Source: FW021-bin31 sp964478125 (GTDB lineage Bacteria; Bacteroidota; Bacteroidia; Chitinophagales; Chitinophagaceae). Taken from it: 64,000 nt of DNA. The DNA is taken from positions 25,928 to 89,927 of the forward strand of contig CAYZGR010000006.1 of assembly GCA_964478125.1 (NCBI GenBank), read 5' to 3'. The translations under genes were made by a program, and so were the position numbers. Position 1 is the stretch's first letter; each line of letters opens with the position of its first letter. This document shows positions 28,982-37,805 of this stretch, in pieces. The notes under the pieces are model-generated. The model saw only the letters and a program-made list of their open reading frames with translations. It was not told the origin of the DNA and made no database searches.

Positions 28982-30046
28982 ATGAAGAAACGGACCAGTT
29001 ACAAAAATATATTGTGTATTCGTACGGACAATATGGGCGACCTCATTATGAGCATCCCGGCCATACGAGCGTTAAAAGAGACATTTAGCTGTAAGATTAC
29101 GGTGCTTATTCCCCCGATGGCGGCAGAAATTGCCAAACATATTGACTGTATTGATGATGCCATTCTTTTTCAAGCGCCCTGGAACAGAGAGGATGTTCGT
29201 CCTGAAAATGTAAAAGAGATTATTAAATTATTGCAGTCCCGGAGATTTGATGCAGCGATCATATTTACCGTATACAGCCAAAATCCCCTGCCGGCCGCCT
29301 TGTTGGCCTTTATGGCTGATATCCCGGTGAGGCTGGCTTATTGCAGGGAAACTCCTTATCAATTGCTTACCCACTGGGTTCCTGAAAAGGAGCCTTATTT
29401 TATGATCCAGCACCAGGTGGCGCGTGATCTGAAATTAGTGGAGGCTATAGGCGCAACCGTCTCCGACGATCAGCTCCGTCTTACTTACGGAGTCCGGGCA
29501 TGGGAGCGGGCCCGAAGAAAAATTGCCGCGGTGGGTTGCATAGCTGAAAAACCATGGATCATATTACACGCAGGTGTAAGTGAAAGCAAAAGAGCCTATC
29601 CGGTGGATAGCTGGATTGATACAGGAAGAAAACTGATCGAAAAATTTGATCTTCAACTTCTTTTTACCGGAAGCGCGGGACAGCGCGAACTGATCGCTGA
29701 AATAGCGGAAGGGATCGGATATCATGCCATAGCGGTAGCAGGAATATTGGATATGGAGGAACTGATCGCATTAATTGATCACGCTCCTTTTATTATTTCC
29801 GTAAATACGTTGATTATTCATATAGCCGCGGCCATGGGTACGCCCTTGATCGTGTTATACGCCATGACCAATCCGCAACACACTCCATGGAAAGTTCCCT
29901 GTGAAATATTATCATTTCATCCTCCCCGGGAAAAGCAAAGTAGAAATGAGATCGTACGGTTTGTTTACGAAATGTTTTTGAAAGATATACCTGATAATGC
30001 TTCTCCCGACAATATTGTTAAAGCGGTATCCAGGGCGATGGATTAA
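28982..30046 (+). CDS. GT9 heptosyltransferase-like glycosyltransferase
   Basis: A 354-residue GT9 enzyme: ILCIRTDNMGDLIMSIPAIRAL, PWIILHAGVSESKRAYP and PFIISVNTLIIHIAAAMGTPLIVLY blocks follow the family order. The ATG at 28982 is used; upstream in-frame codons overlap hldE and look unrelated. It is co-transcribed with hldE and is a second candidate ADP-heptose-dependent transferase, about as divergent from the one at 23701 as family members usually are. Confidence 0.87.
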   Translation: MKKRTSYKNILCIRTDNMGDLIMSIPAIRALKETFSCKITVLIPPMAAEIAKHIDCIDDAILFQAPWNREDVRPENVKEIIKLLQSRRFDAAIIFTVYSQNPLPAALLAFMADIPVRLAYCRETPYQLLTHWVPEKEPYFMIQHQVARDLKLVEAIGATVSDDQLRLTYGVRAWERARRKIAAVGCIAEKPWIILHAGVSESKRAYPVDSWIDTGRKLIEKFDLQLLFTGSAGQRELIAEIAEGIGYHAIAVAGILDMEELIALIDHAPFIISVNTLIIHIAAAMGTPLIVLYAMTNPQHTPWKVPCEILSFHPPREKQSRNEIVRFVYEMFLKDIPDNASPDNIVKAVSRAMD

Positions 30047-30154
30047 GACGAAATAATTCGGATAAGCTGCTAAAAGTCTTATCGCAGTCGGATACATAAG
30101 AAAATACATATAAGAAAATGCAGGGGCAAATATTGCCTCATTCGTCATTAAAAC

Positions 30155-30171
30155 GGGGAGAAATTTCTACG
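30155..30171 (-). promoter_or_regulatory. Recurring upstream motif, copy 5 (inverted)
   Basis: On the minus strand it reads CGTAGAAATTTCTCCCC, matching GTAGAAA...TTTC.CCC of the other copies, but inverted relative to the gene at 30250, 79 bases downstream. The rest of 30047-30249 shows no gene. Confidence 0.3.
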
Positions 30172-30222
30172 AAAGCGCCTACGAGCAGCCGACTGAAATA
30201 GATCGTAATACATCTTAATAAC

Positions 30223-30238
30223 TGGTGTGTTATTTGAT
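30223..30238 (+). promoter_or_regulatory. Weak -24/-12-like element
   Basis: TGGTGTGTTATTTGAT has GG and TTTG in 12-base register, 26 bases before the ATG at 30250. The match is poor and the short spacing would give an almost leaderless message. Confidence 0.2.
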
Positions 30239-30249
30239 TTATTATAATT

Positions 30250-30786
30250 ATGAGAAAGCGTAATCTCCATGAACTGAGGTCATTTTTTATCTATAAGCTG
30301 GAAGGAATTTATGCTATTCAGAAACATCTTAAAGATGAATTGCCGTATATGATTGATGCTGCTTTTACCAGAGATGTTAAATCCGTTTTAGAAGCGCATG
30401 AACATATTGCTTTCAAGCAGGTTATTCGGTTAGATGCCATTTTTGACCATTTATCGGTACGTCCACGAAAAAGGTCGTTTTATATTATTAAAAGAATGAT
30501 AAAGGAAGGAAAATGGCAAATTAAGGAAACGAGGGCCGATCCTGCAGTTCTCGATACCAGCCTTATTATTACATGGCGCGAAATAGATCATTATAAGATG
30601 GCGGCTTATGCCTGCCTTGTAGGGTTATCTTCTTCTCTATTTTCCAATAAGGTGTCTGCCTCTTTATTCATGGCTATGGAAGAGGAGATGGAAGCAGATA
30701 CCAGTTTACGAGAACTTTCGGGGGGCTGTTCCCGTTATGTCAGTCCGGAAGGCCAGGGCTCCATGGAGGATCATCCTATGAATTAA
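30250..30786 (+). CDS. Degenerate DUF892-like protein lacking most metal ligands
   Basis: A 178-residue protein that aligns along its length with the DUF892 proteins at 26864 and 39033 (FFIYKLEGIYAIQKHLKDELP, MIKEGKWQIKETRADP, DHYKMAAYACLV, MEEEMEAD). The candidate metal ligands are changed: the helix 1 AE(E/K)H becomes IQKH, the EETKGH of helix 2 becomes HIAFKQ, and EHYE becomes DHYK, while the final EEE persists. It probably keeps the fold but has lost ferroxidase-type chemistry, perhaps serving as a partner subunit. The last 20 residues are polar and unstructured. Confidence 0.72.
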   Translation: MRKRNLHELRSFFIYKLEGIYAIQKHLKDELPYMIDAAFTRDVKSVLEAHEHIAFKQVIRLDAIFDHLSVRPRKRSFYIIKRMIKEGKWQIKETRADPAVLDTSLIITWREIDHYKMAAYACLVGLSSSLFSNKVSASLFMAMEEEMEADTSLRELSGGCSRYVSPEGQGSMEDHPMN

Positions 30787-30798
30787 TTATGTTTTGCT

Positions 30799-31533
30799 AT
30801 GGAATTAAATAGTATGTATTCTCCGGAAGCACGGGCCTTTTATCAGAAAGCCCTGATCCTCCTGAGGGAGCATGAAATATCTTTTATGGTGGGAGGGGCG
30901 TGGGCGCTTGCATATTATACCGGTATAAGGCGGGATACAAAGGATCTCGATTTATTTTGTATAGCTGAAGATTACCCCGCTATCCTTCAGGCTTTTAATG
31001 AAAAAGGATATTATACGGAAATTACCGATTCCCGTTGGCTCGCTAAGGTATATCAGGGAGATTATTTTGCGGATATTATTTTTAATACGCCTAATAATAT
31101 GTGTCCTATAGATGAAAGCTGGTATACGCATGCGGTAGATGCAAAGCTGTTGGAGCAACCGGTTTTATTTATAGCGCCGGAGGAACTGATATGGTGTAAA
31201 ACCTATCTACAAAGCAGGTATCGTTTTGATGGAGCAGACATCCATCATTTGTTTTTGAAGCAGGGAAAATATTTGGATTGGGACAGGCTGCTTAAACGAC
31301 TGAACCTGCACTGGCTTCTTTTGCTGGCACACTTAATAACCTTCCAATTCGTTTACCCTGCAGATTTCAGGGAAATTGTTCCCCAATGGGTCTTTGATCA
31401 TCTTTTTGAGCGTGTAAGAACGCTGCATGCCCTGCCGAAACCGCTGCGTAAAATATGTCTGGGGCCGCTAATAGACCAGCGCCAATATGATATCGATATA
31501 AAAGAGTGGGGGTACGAAGTTATTAATATTTGA
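30799..31533 (+). CDS. Nucleotidyltransferase-fold protein (MNT/AbiEii-like)
   Basis: A 244-residue protein with a polymerase-beta-like nucleotidyltransferase core: MVGGAWAL (Gly 32-33), RRDTKDLDLF with Asp 49 and Asp 51, and a third acidic residue at Asp 92 (FADIIF). The C-terminal half is helical and rich in Trp, Leu and Arg. No antitoxin-like gene precedes it, so a toxin-antitoxin role is not supported. The next gene, a metallophosphoesterase, begins 14 bases downstream and could be its functional counterpart. The substrate is unknown. Confidence 0.72.
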   Translation: MELNSMYSPEARAFYQKALILLREHEISFMVGGAWALAYYTGIRRDTKDLDLFCIAEDYPAILQAFNEKGYYTEITDSRWLAKVYQGDYFADIIFNTPNNMCPIDESWYTHAVDAKLLEQPVLFIAPEELIWCKTYLQSRYRFDGADIHHLFLKQGKYLDWDRLLKRLNLHWLLLLAHLITFQFVYPADFREIVPQWVFDHLFERVRTLHALPKPLRKICLGPLIDQRQYDIDIKEWGYEVINI

Positions 31534-31547
31534 ATATTTTCCTTTTT

Positions 31548-32285
31548 ATGATTTCTAAAGAAGATAAAACAAAAATAGCGGCCATTGCCGATCTGCATGT
31601 TCAGAAAACGGATGAAGGGAAATGGAGGGATTTTTTTATACAGATTTCCGAAAGGGCGGATATTCTGCTTATTTGCGGAGATCTTACCAATACGGGAGCG
31701 ACTCAAGAAGCAGAAATTCTTAAAAAAGAACTCCGCTACTGTACTATTCCCATAGTGGCGGTACTGGGGAATCATGATTATGAAAGCGGACTGGAGCGAC
31801 AGTTGTTGCGCATTCTGCAAGATGAGAATATACATTTGCTTGATGGTGATTTCTACGTAAGTCATCAAATTGGCTTCGCGGGAGTGAAGGGATTTTGCGG
31901 AGGTTTTGATGATTACCAGTTGCTTTCTTTTGGAGAACCGGCCATCAAATCGTTTGTCGAGGAGATACAGGTGAATGTGAATCACCTGGATAATGCACTG
32001 GCACAATTGGACCGGGAATACGAGTCTATTCCGAAGATCGTTTTACTCCATTATGCGCCTATAGTAGAAACAGTAATAGGAGAACCGGAAACCATCTATC
32101 CGTTTTTGGGCTCTTCACGGCTGGCGGAACCGCTGATAAAGAGACATGTTATAGCCGCATTTCATGGTCATGCCCATGCCGGTCAATTGAGGGGAGATGC
32201 TTCGGGAGTAGCGATTTTTAATGTTGCATACGAAGTACTTAGGAACTCGGGGTTTAACCTGCCCTTTTTCTTGTATGAATTTTGA
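31548..32285 (+). CDS. Metallophosphoesterase (calcineurin-like)
   Basis: A 245-residue enzyme with the complete metal-binding motif series: DLH (15-17), GDLTNTG (44-50), GNHD (74-77), LLHYAP and HGHAH. It is cytoplasmic with no signal peptide. The ATG at 31548 is preferred to a TTG at 31530 that lies across the previous stop. Its pairing with a nucleotidyltransferase suggests reversal of a nucleotidyl modification or hydrolysis of a nucleotide-type product, but that is only inference from position. Confidence 0.82.
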   Translation: MISKEDKTKIAAIADLHVQKTDEGKWRDFFIQISERADILLICGDLTNTGATQEAEILKKELRYCTIPIVAVLGNHDYESGLERQLLRILQDENIHLLDGDFYVSHQIGFAGVKGFCGGFDDYQLLSFGEPAIKSFVEEIQVNVNHLDNALAQLDREYESIPKIVLLHYAPIVETVIGEPETIYPFLGSSRLAEPLIKRHVIAAFHGHAHAGQLRGDASGVAIFNVAYEVLRNSGFNLPFFLYEF

Positions 32286-32437
32286 TTCTGGTATGAGAGA
32301 GGAAAGAAGGGCAGCTTGATGCTTAGCCCTGACAACTAACGGATAAGGGAATCTTATCATCTTCCATCGCTGCTTTAAAAAGATAAATATGCTTATGTTT
32401 TTTTTTATACTGCCAAACTTGCAATTTATTTTTTAAT

Positions 32438-33538
32438 ATGCCAGATAAAATTACAAAAGAAGGGAAGGAGCCGCAGCATGATAATGGCAAAAAGAATATT
32501 TATTTGAAATCCCGTCCGGGAATCTATACTTTATTACGTATCGTTCTCATTTTTCTACTGATCATTCTTTCCATTGTGATCCTTTATTACGGGAGATCCT
32601 TTTTGCTTCCATTGGCCATTGCCGCTATATTGGCCATGATGCTTAACCCCTTGATGAACCGTATGTTAAGAAGGGGTATTCCTCAATGGCTGGCGGTTAT
32701 TTTATTGTCGTTCATGCTTGTTGTTTTATTTGGAACAGTGGTTTTTCTTTTTGGCCGGCAGATAGGTGTAATCTCCAAAGATTGGCCGGAGATTCGTCAA
32801 AAATTGTCGAGCCTTATTTATAATGTGGAACATTTCATTTGGAAAACTTTTAATGTAAAACCTGCGGATCAGGAGAGTAGCGCAGCCAGGGCCCTTCCTT
32901 TTAAAGATCTTGTAATCCCTGTTTTGGGATCAATAAGACAGACTCTGACCGACGGTTTCCTGGTATTAATTTACGTGATATTAATGCTTTTGGTTCGAGC
33001 GCATTTTAGAAAACTCATTCTTGATCTTTGTGGGAAAGCAAACAGGGCAGATTCTATTCGTGCTATTAAAGAGTGTGTGAAAGTATGCTCTAAATTTTTG
33101 GTGGGCAGACTGATTATCGTGGCGATAATAATTGTGATATATTCTTTGGGCTTTTGGCTGGGTGATGTACCCTTTCCATTTTTTCTCGCACTAATGGCCG
33201 GTACGTTGTCTCTGATCCCCTTTTTGGGAAATATCATAGGAGGCCTTATTGCCTGTGCGATTTCCTTTGTCATGGGAAGTTTGGTGAGTATGCTAATCGT
33301 GCTTGGCGTGATCACTATAGGCCAGTTAATCGGAGATTATATACTGACCCCATGGATACTTGGTGATGCCGTAAGACTCAATCCTTTTGTAACTATAGTA
33401 TCCGTCATTGCTTTCGCTATATTGTGGGGGCCCGTGGGGGCCATCTTTGCCTTGCCCATAGTAGCCATGTTGCGTGTGCTTTTTGAGAATATGGAAGGCG
33501 CCAGACCTTATGCTGCCTTTTTAATGGGTAAAAAATAA
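32438..33538 (+). CDS. AI-2E family permease-type membrane protein
   Basis: A 366-residue polytopic membrane protein of the AI-2E/TerC-unrelated 'YhhQ/YdiK-type' permease family (PF01594). About seven to eight segments are visible, first at 30-72 and a cluster from 175 to 350, with the family blocks PLAIAAILAMMLNPLMNRMLRRGIP split around residue 60-80 and LIPFLGNIIGG and GDYILTPWILG later. Substrates in the family vary and are mostly unknown (autoinducer-2 export, sodium/proton exchange). It follows the metallophosphoesterase by 152 bases. Confidence 0.85.
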   Translation: MPDKITKEGKEPQHDNGKKNIYLKSRPGIYTLLRIVLIFLLIILSIVILYYGRSFLLPLAIAAILAMMLNPLMNRMLRRGIPQWLAVILLSFMLVVLFGTVVFLFGRQIGVISKDWPEIRQKLSSLIYNVEHFIWKTFNVKPADQESSAARALPFKDLVIPVLGSIRQTLTDGFLVLIYVILMLLVRAHFRKLILDLCGKANRADSIRAIKECVKVCSKFLVGRLIIVAIIIVIYSLGFWLGDVPFPFFLALMAGTLSLIPFLGNIIGGLIACAISFVMGSLVSMLIVLGVITIGQLIGDYILTPWILGDAVRLNPFVTIVSVIAFAILWGPVGAIFALPIVAMLRVLFENMEGARPYAAFLMGKK

Positions 33539-33663
33539 CATATAAAGAATGGATTGTTTCCTGTATTTACGAAACTCGTATGATCTATGCGATTGTGTAT
33601 GGATACAATCTATAAAACCAATGGTCTTTGAATTTATAAATCACATTTCGGATATGTTTTGAT

Positions 33664-33828
33664 TTAAGACTTTCTTTTTTGCCGGTATCTGACAATAACG
33701 GAAATAATAAAAAGACCTATAAAGATCCAAAATAAAATTTTAGCGATCCCCACGATCAAGATCCCACCAAAACCAAGAATAGCTGCTAATACAGCAATAA
33801 TCAAAAAAGCGATTGCCCACCAATACAT
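33664..33828 (-). CDS. DUF1328-like small membrane protein
   Basis: A 54-residue protein, MYWWAIAFLIIAVLAAILGF..., with two hydrophobic helices separated by GGILIVGIAK and a basic tail RYRQKRKS. This is the layout of the DUF1328/YtjA small membrane proteins, frequently induced by stress. It is too short for common gene-length cut-offs. The family identity rests on the WW-AI-L-GFGG and GIAKILF patterns. A degenerate TTTG element (AGGAATGATATTTGTT on the minus strand, 33876-33891) lies 62 bases upstream. Confidence 0.8.
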   Translation of the reverse strand: MYWWAIAFLIIAVLAAILGFGGILIVGIAKILFWIFIGLFIISVIVRYRQKRKS

Positions 33829-34043
33829 AGAATATTATTTTTTTATCATCAGGGGATGAAATATTTCTGTTTAAAAACAAATATCATTCCTCTTCAAGCC
33901 TGCTGATGTGTTAGAGGTTATTTCGGAGCATCATTTGACAATCTGAATTTTTATGGTGCTTAGTAGAAATGAGTATAAAAGAGTAAAATAAGAGATTGAG
34001 TCTCTGATAGGTGATCGATGCCTGTTTCTTCTGAATGAAAAAA

Positions 34044-34062
34044 GTGTAGAAATATTTCCTCA
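34044..34062 (+). promoter_or_regulatory. Recurring upstream motif, copy 6
   Basis: GTGTAGAAATATTTCCTCA matches the GTGTAGAAA core of copies 2 and 7. It is about 110 bases before the promoter-like element and 170 before the catalase ATG. Confidence 0.4.
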
Positions 34063-34171
34063 TATAGGTGTATTCCCGAATAAAACGGCTGGTTTTAATC
34101 TTATAGGATGAACGAGAGCTATTACAGCCGGAAGCACTTACTTGCCTGTCTGAAAGTTGCTTTTGAGCTTT

Positions 34172-34186
34172 TGGTATCGTTTTGGA
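34172..34186 (+). promoter_or_regulatory. Sigma-54-like element with 11-base register
   Basis: TGGTATCGTTTTGGA followed by TTTTTA closely resembles the elements at 18988 and 20997 but is one base shorter between the GG pairs. It lies 59 bases before the catalase ATG. The register is suboptimal for sigma-54. Confidence 0.3.
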
Positions 34187-34231
34187 TTTTTAAATTATAA
34201 TAATTTTTTAATCACATTTAGAAATATAATT

Positions 34232-35164
34232 ATGTTTCATCACGTAAAAGAGTTACAATTTGATGTAAAAGTTTCCGAACCGGATCCCCGGTTTGCCGGT
34301 TTATTACTGGAACAATTTGGGGGTTCCAATGGAGAGTTAAAGGCTGCCATGCAGTATTTTGTTCAGGCCTTCAGTGCGCGTCAGCCCCATCCCGATAAGT
34401 ATGATCTTCTAATGGATATTGCTACTGAGGAGTTCAGCCATCTTGAAATAGTGGGCGCTACCATTCAATTGTTGCTGAACGGTGTTAGCGGCGCTTTAAA
34501 AGATGCCGCCGAAAAAGAAGAGATCATGGAAACCTTAAAAGGCAAAAGTGCAAAGGAAAGTTATATCCATGAGGCCATGAAAAGCCATCCTGAATTTGCG
34601 GTAAGGACGGGAGGAGGACCTGCACTTACAAATAGCCAGGGGGTGCCCTGGACCGGGGCTTATATAAATGCGATCGGAGATTTAACCTCAGATCTGCGTT
34701 CGGACATGGCCGCTGAATCAAGAGCTAAATTATTTTATGAATATCTTCTTCAGTTTACCGATGATCCGGAAGTAAAGAATACCCTTACCTTTTTAATGAC
34801 CAGGGAGATTGCCCATATGGAAATGTTTGAAGCGGCGCTTAATACCATTCAGCCCAACTTCCCGCCGGGTGTATTGCAGGGGGATCCGCGTTCAATAAGT
34901 AAGTATTTCAATATGTCTTCGGGAGGAGAGGGAGAACGGGGACCCTGGAATACGGGTAAATCGCCGGAGCTGAAAGAAGAATTTCAATATATAGATGATC
35001 CGGTATCCTATGTTAAAGAGACCAGAGGCTTGCAGACCGAAGAGAAAGATGAGGACAAATCACAGGAGATGAAAAAGAAGAATAAGGAGCTTAGTCAAAA
35101 ACGTAGCCAGGAAATTAAAGACAGGACCGCCTATAATTGGTGCGAATATGGAGAAACAATCTGA
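34232..35164 (+). CDS. Manganese (non-heme) catalase
   Basis: A 310-residue dimanganese catalase. The ligand pattern is present: Glu 35 (GSNGELKAAMQY), Glu 67 and His 70 in TEEFSHLE, a Glu near 150 (YEYLLQF) and a later EIAHMEMF with the second His. It breaks down hydrogen peroxide in the cytoplasm. The C-terminal 50 residues are a charged Lys/Glu tail. The ATG at 34232 (MFHHVKELQF) is standard; an upstream ATG (34157) lies in the promoter area. The amylase start overlaps its end by 17 bases, so both are on one message. Confidence 0.93.
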   Translation: MFHHVKELQFDVKVSEPDPRFAGLLLEQFGGSNGELKAAMQYFVQAFSARQPHPDKYDLLMDIATEEFSHLEIVGATIQLLLNGVSGALKDAAEKEEIMETLKGKSAKESYIHEAMKSHPEFAVRTGGGPALTNSQGVPWTGAYINAIGDLTSDLRSDMAAESRAKLFYEYLLQFTDDPEVKNTLTFLMTREIAHMEMFEAALNTIQPNFPPGVLQGDPRSISKYFNMSSGGEGERGPWNTGKSPELKEEFQYIDDPVSYVKETRGLQTEEKDEDKSQEMKKKNKELSQKRSQEIKDRTAYNWCEYGETI

Positions 35165-36650
35165 GACAAACAACAGTGCAATGATCCAATTCTTTCACTG
35201 GTACTATCCATTGGAGCGTAAACTGTGGAAAGAGCTGGCATCGGAGGCTTCAGCCTTGAGCTCATTAGGGTTCGGCGCGGTATGGATGCCGCCTGCATGC
35301 AAAGCCTCTGAAAAAGGATCGGTTGGTTATGATGTTTATGACTTGTATGACCTGGGAGAGTTTGATCAGAAAGGCGGCGTTGAAACGCGGTACGGCTCAA
35401 AAGCAGATTATATAAAAGCCGTCCATGCGTTGCATGAATGTGGAATACAGGCTTATGCAGATATTATTCTAAACCATAAGGCGGGAGCTGATGAGACTGA
35501 AGACGTCAAAGCCTTTAAGGTGGATCCGGATGACAGAAATAAGAAGATCAGCGATGTTTATAAAATAAAAGCGTTTACGAAATTCACTTTCCCCGGAAGA
35601 AAAAACAAGTATTCTGATTTTAAATGGGATTACAACTGCTTTACCGGTGTAGACTGGGATGAGAATAAGAAAGAAGAGGCCGTTTTTAAACTTGTTAACC
35701 AATACGGAACGGATTGGGAGGAGGTCATAGCCGATCAAAAAGGGAATTTTGATTTTTTGATGTTTTCAGATATCGAGTTCCGGAATAAGCAGGTCCGGGA
35801 GGCACTTTATAACTGGGGTTTATGGTATCTCCATACGACGTCGGTAGATGGTTTTCGCCTGGATGCGGTTAAGCATATCTCTATTTCATTTTTTAAAGAA
35901 TGGCTTAAGAAATTAAGAACGGAAACGGGTAAAGCTCTTTTTTCGGTGGGCGAGTTAGCGGATTCTTTAGATAAATTATTGGAATATATCCATAAATCAG
36001 AAGGGTGTATGTCCTTATTTGATTTTCCCTTACACAAGAAATTTAAAGCGGCCTCTATCGAGGGAGAGGAGTTTGATCTCAGGACTATTTTGGAGGATAC
36101 CCTGGTTTCTAATGAACCCGGGCTTGCGGTAACCTTTCTGGATAACCATGATACCCAGCCCAAGCGGGAAAAAGAATCCTTCGTCGAAGCCTGGTTCAGA
36201 CCGCTTGCTTATGCCCTGATCTTGTTGCGCGAAGGAGGTTACCCTTGTGTTTTTTATCCGGACCTGTATGGTGCAAAGTATGAGTTTACCGATAAAGAGA
36301 ATAAAGATAAAGAAAAGGAGGTTTGTATAGAACCCTGTTTTGGAATTAAGGAAATGCTGAAAGTGAGAAAGGAAAGGGCTTACGGATTACAACGGGACTT
36401 CTTTTCCGGTCCGCATATCATCGGATGGACCAGAGAGGGAATAGATGATGTTCCTGATTCGGGTTGTGCGGTATTGATCAATAACTATGAGGAAGGGGAA
36501 TTAGAAATGGAAATAGGTGGTAAGCATGCCGGGAAGGCTTTTTATGAGATCACCGGTAGCAGAGAGGAAACGATTACTATCGATGATTCCGGAAAAGCCG
36601 TTTTTAAAGTGAACGCCGGTTCCGTAGCCATCTGGATAAGAAAAGATTAA
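35148..36650 (+). CDS. Cytoplasmic alpha-amylase (GH13)
   Basis: A 500-residue GH13 enzyme with no signal peptide, similar in layout to cytoplasmic alpha-amylases (AmyS type, GH13_5). Conserved regions appear in order: YADIILNHKAG, GFRLDAVKHI with the nucleophile Asp, FSVGELADS with the acid/base Glu, and FLDNHDTQ with the transition-state Asp. A beta-rich C-terminal domain closes the protein. It would cut stored or imported alpha-glucans, complementing the GH15 enzyme at 9320. Overlap with the catalase gene ties storage-glucan use to peroxide defence. Confidence 0.9.
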   Translation: MEKQSETNNSAMIQFFHWYYPLERKLWKELASEASALSSLGFGAVWMPPACKASEKGSVGYDVYDLYDLGEFDQKGGVETRYGSKADYIKAVHALHECGIQAYADIILNHKAGADETEDVKAFKVDPDDRNKKISDVYKIKAFTKFTFPGRKNKYSDFKWDYNCFTGVDWDENKKEEAVFKLVNQYGTDWEEVIADQKGNFDFLMFSDIEFRNKQVREALYNWGLWYLHTTSVDGFRLDAVKHISISFFKEWLKKLRTETGKALFSVGELADSLDKLLEYIHKSEGCMSLFDFPLHKKFKAASIEGEEFDLRTILEDTLVSNEPGLAVTFLDNHDTQPKREKESFVEAWFRPLAYALILLREGGYPCVFYPDLYGAKYEFTDKENKDKEKEVCIEPCFGIKEMLKVRKERAYGLQRDFFSGPHIIGWTREGIDDVPDSGCAVLINNYEEGELEMEIGGKHAGKAFYEITGSREETITIDDSGKAVFKVNAGSVAIWIRKD

Positions 36651-36670
36651 AAATATAAAAACCTAAGAAA

Positions 36671-36997
36671 ATGTCACACAAGAAAAAACCGGAACGCCAA
36701 CAGCCGGCAAATCCCGGCTATCCGCCTTATCCATCCGATGAGGATATTTATAAAAAGAAAGAGGAGGCTGAAAACATAGATCCGGAGCAGCCCGGAAAAA
36801 AGAAAAAACCCCTTAGGAGGACGGCCGATCTACCCAATGAGGAACCAGACGAAGCAGATGACGTAATGGGAGATGATCTGGATGTGCCCGGGTCAGAGTT
36901 GGATGATGAGGATGAAGAGATTGGGGAAGAGGATGAGGAAAATAACTATTACAGTCTAGGAGGAGATAAAAATCCGGAAGATAACCGGGATCAATAA
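36671..36997 (+). CDS. Acidic low-complexity protein
   Basis: A 108-residue protein made of a basic, Pro-rich N-terminal half (KKKPERQQ, PGYPPYPSDEDIYKKKEE) and a very acidic C-terminal half rich in Asp/Glu (DDLDVPGSELDDEDEE). It is likely disordered, with no signal or membrane segment. It lies 20 bases after the amylase and 28 before the Fe-S subunit, so it probably shares their transcript. Function unknown; similar acidic proteins are common in Bacteroidota. Confidence 0.65.
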   Translation: MSHKKKPERQQPANPGYPPYPSDEDIYKKKEEAENIDPEQPGKKKKPLRRTADLPNEEPDEADDVMGDDLDVPGSELDDEDEEIGEEDEENNYYSLGGDKNPEDNRDQ

Positions 36998-37025
36998 AGG
37001 AACATGTTCATTTATTAAATAGGCT

Positions 37026-37778
37026 ATGGATTTTAAATTAATCATCTGGAGGCAAAAGAACGGTAAGTCAAAAGGTTCCTTTGAGAGTTATAAGGTATCC
37101 GGTATTACCGGCGACATGTCTTTTTTAGAGATGTTTGATGTGCTCAATCAGGACCTGATCTCCAAAGGAGCGGATCCTGTTGCCTTTGATCATGATTGCA
37201 GGGAGGGTATTTGCGGCTCTTGCTCTATGTATATCAATGGCCGGGCGCATGGTCCCATGCGTTCAACCACCTGTTGCCAGCTTCATATGCGTCATTTTTC
37301 GGACGGGGAGACCATTACGGTAGAACCGTGGAGAGCCGGCGCTTTTCCCGTTATTAAAGATCTGGTGGTGGATCGGAGCGCTTTTGACCGGATCATACAG
37401 GCGGGCGGGTATATTTCCGTCAATACGGGAAATGCAGTGGATGCTAATGCCATTCCAATAGAGAGGGCAGATGCGGAGCGCGCTTTTGCTGCCGCCACCT
37501 GTATCGGTTGTGGCGCATGTGTAGCGGCCTGCCCCAACTCTTCGGCGATGTTGTTTGTGTCATCCAAGATAACCCATCTTAATTTAATGCCGCAGGGACA
37601 GCCCGAAAAAAACAGCCGGGTGGTCAGTATGATAGACCAAATGGGGGAAGAACGATTTGGCTCGTGTACTTTCATAGGCGCGTGCGAGATCGAATGTCCG
37701 AAGGACATCCCGATAACCATGATATCCAAGTCATATAAGGATTACATAAAGGCCATGTTCTCAAGAGATGAGAATTAA
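37026..37778 (+). CDS. sdhB: Succinate dehydrogenase/fumarate reductase Fe-S subunit (orphan)
   Basis: A 250-residue SdhB/FrdB protein of the type found in Bacteroidota. The [2Fe-2S] domain has CREGICGSCSMYINGRAHGP and a later STTCC; the C-terminal domain carries CIGCGACVAACPNSS and FIGACEIECPKD for the [4Fe-4S] and [3Fe-4S] clusters. No flavoprotein or membrane-anchor gene lies next to it, unlike the normal three-gene operon. It may be an extra copy or may work with distant subunits. It seems to be the last gene of the catalase operon. Confidence 0.87.
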   Translation: MDFKLIIWRQKNGKSKGSFESYKVSGITGDMSFLEMFDVLNQDLISKGADPVAFDHDCREGICGSCSMYINGRAHGPMRSTTCCQLHMRHFSDGETITVEPWRAGAFPVIKDLVVDRSAFDRIIQAGGYISVNTGNAVDANAIPIERADAERAFAAATCIGCGACVAACPNSSAMLFVSSKITHLNLMPQGQPEKNSRVVSMIDQMGEERFGSCTFIGACEIECPKDIPITMISKSYKDYIKAMFSRDEN

Positions 37779-37805
37779 GTTATTAAAATTAATTAAACTG
37801 AAGTT

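Larger units (their letters stand above)
33829..34231. other. Divergent control region between DUF1328 and Mn-catalase genes
   Basis: No gene is seen in these 403 bases. It contains a possible promoter for the DUF1328 gene (33876-33891, minus), a recurring upstream motif (34044-34062) and a TGGTAT...TTTTGGATTT element (34172-34186) for the catalase gene. A CAGAAATATTTCATCCCC stretch on the minus strand near 33855-33872 resembles the motif as well. Confidence 0.45.
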
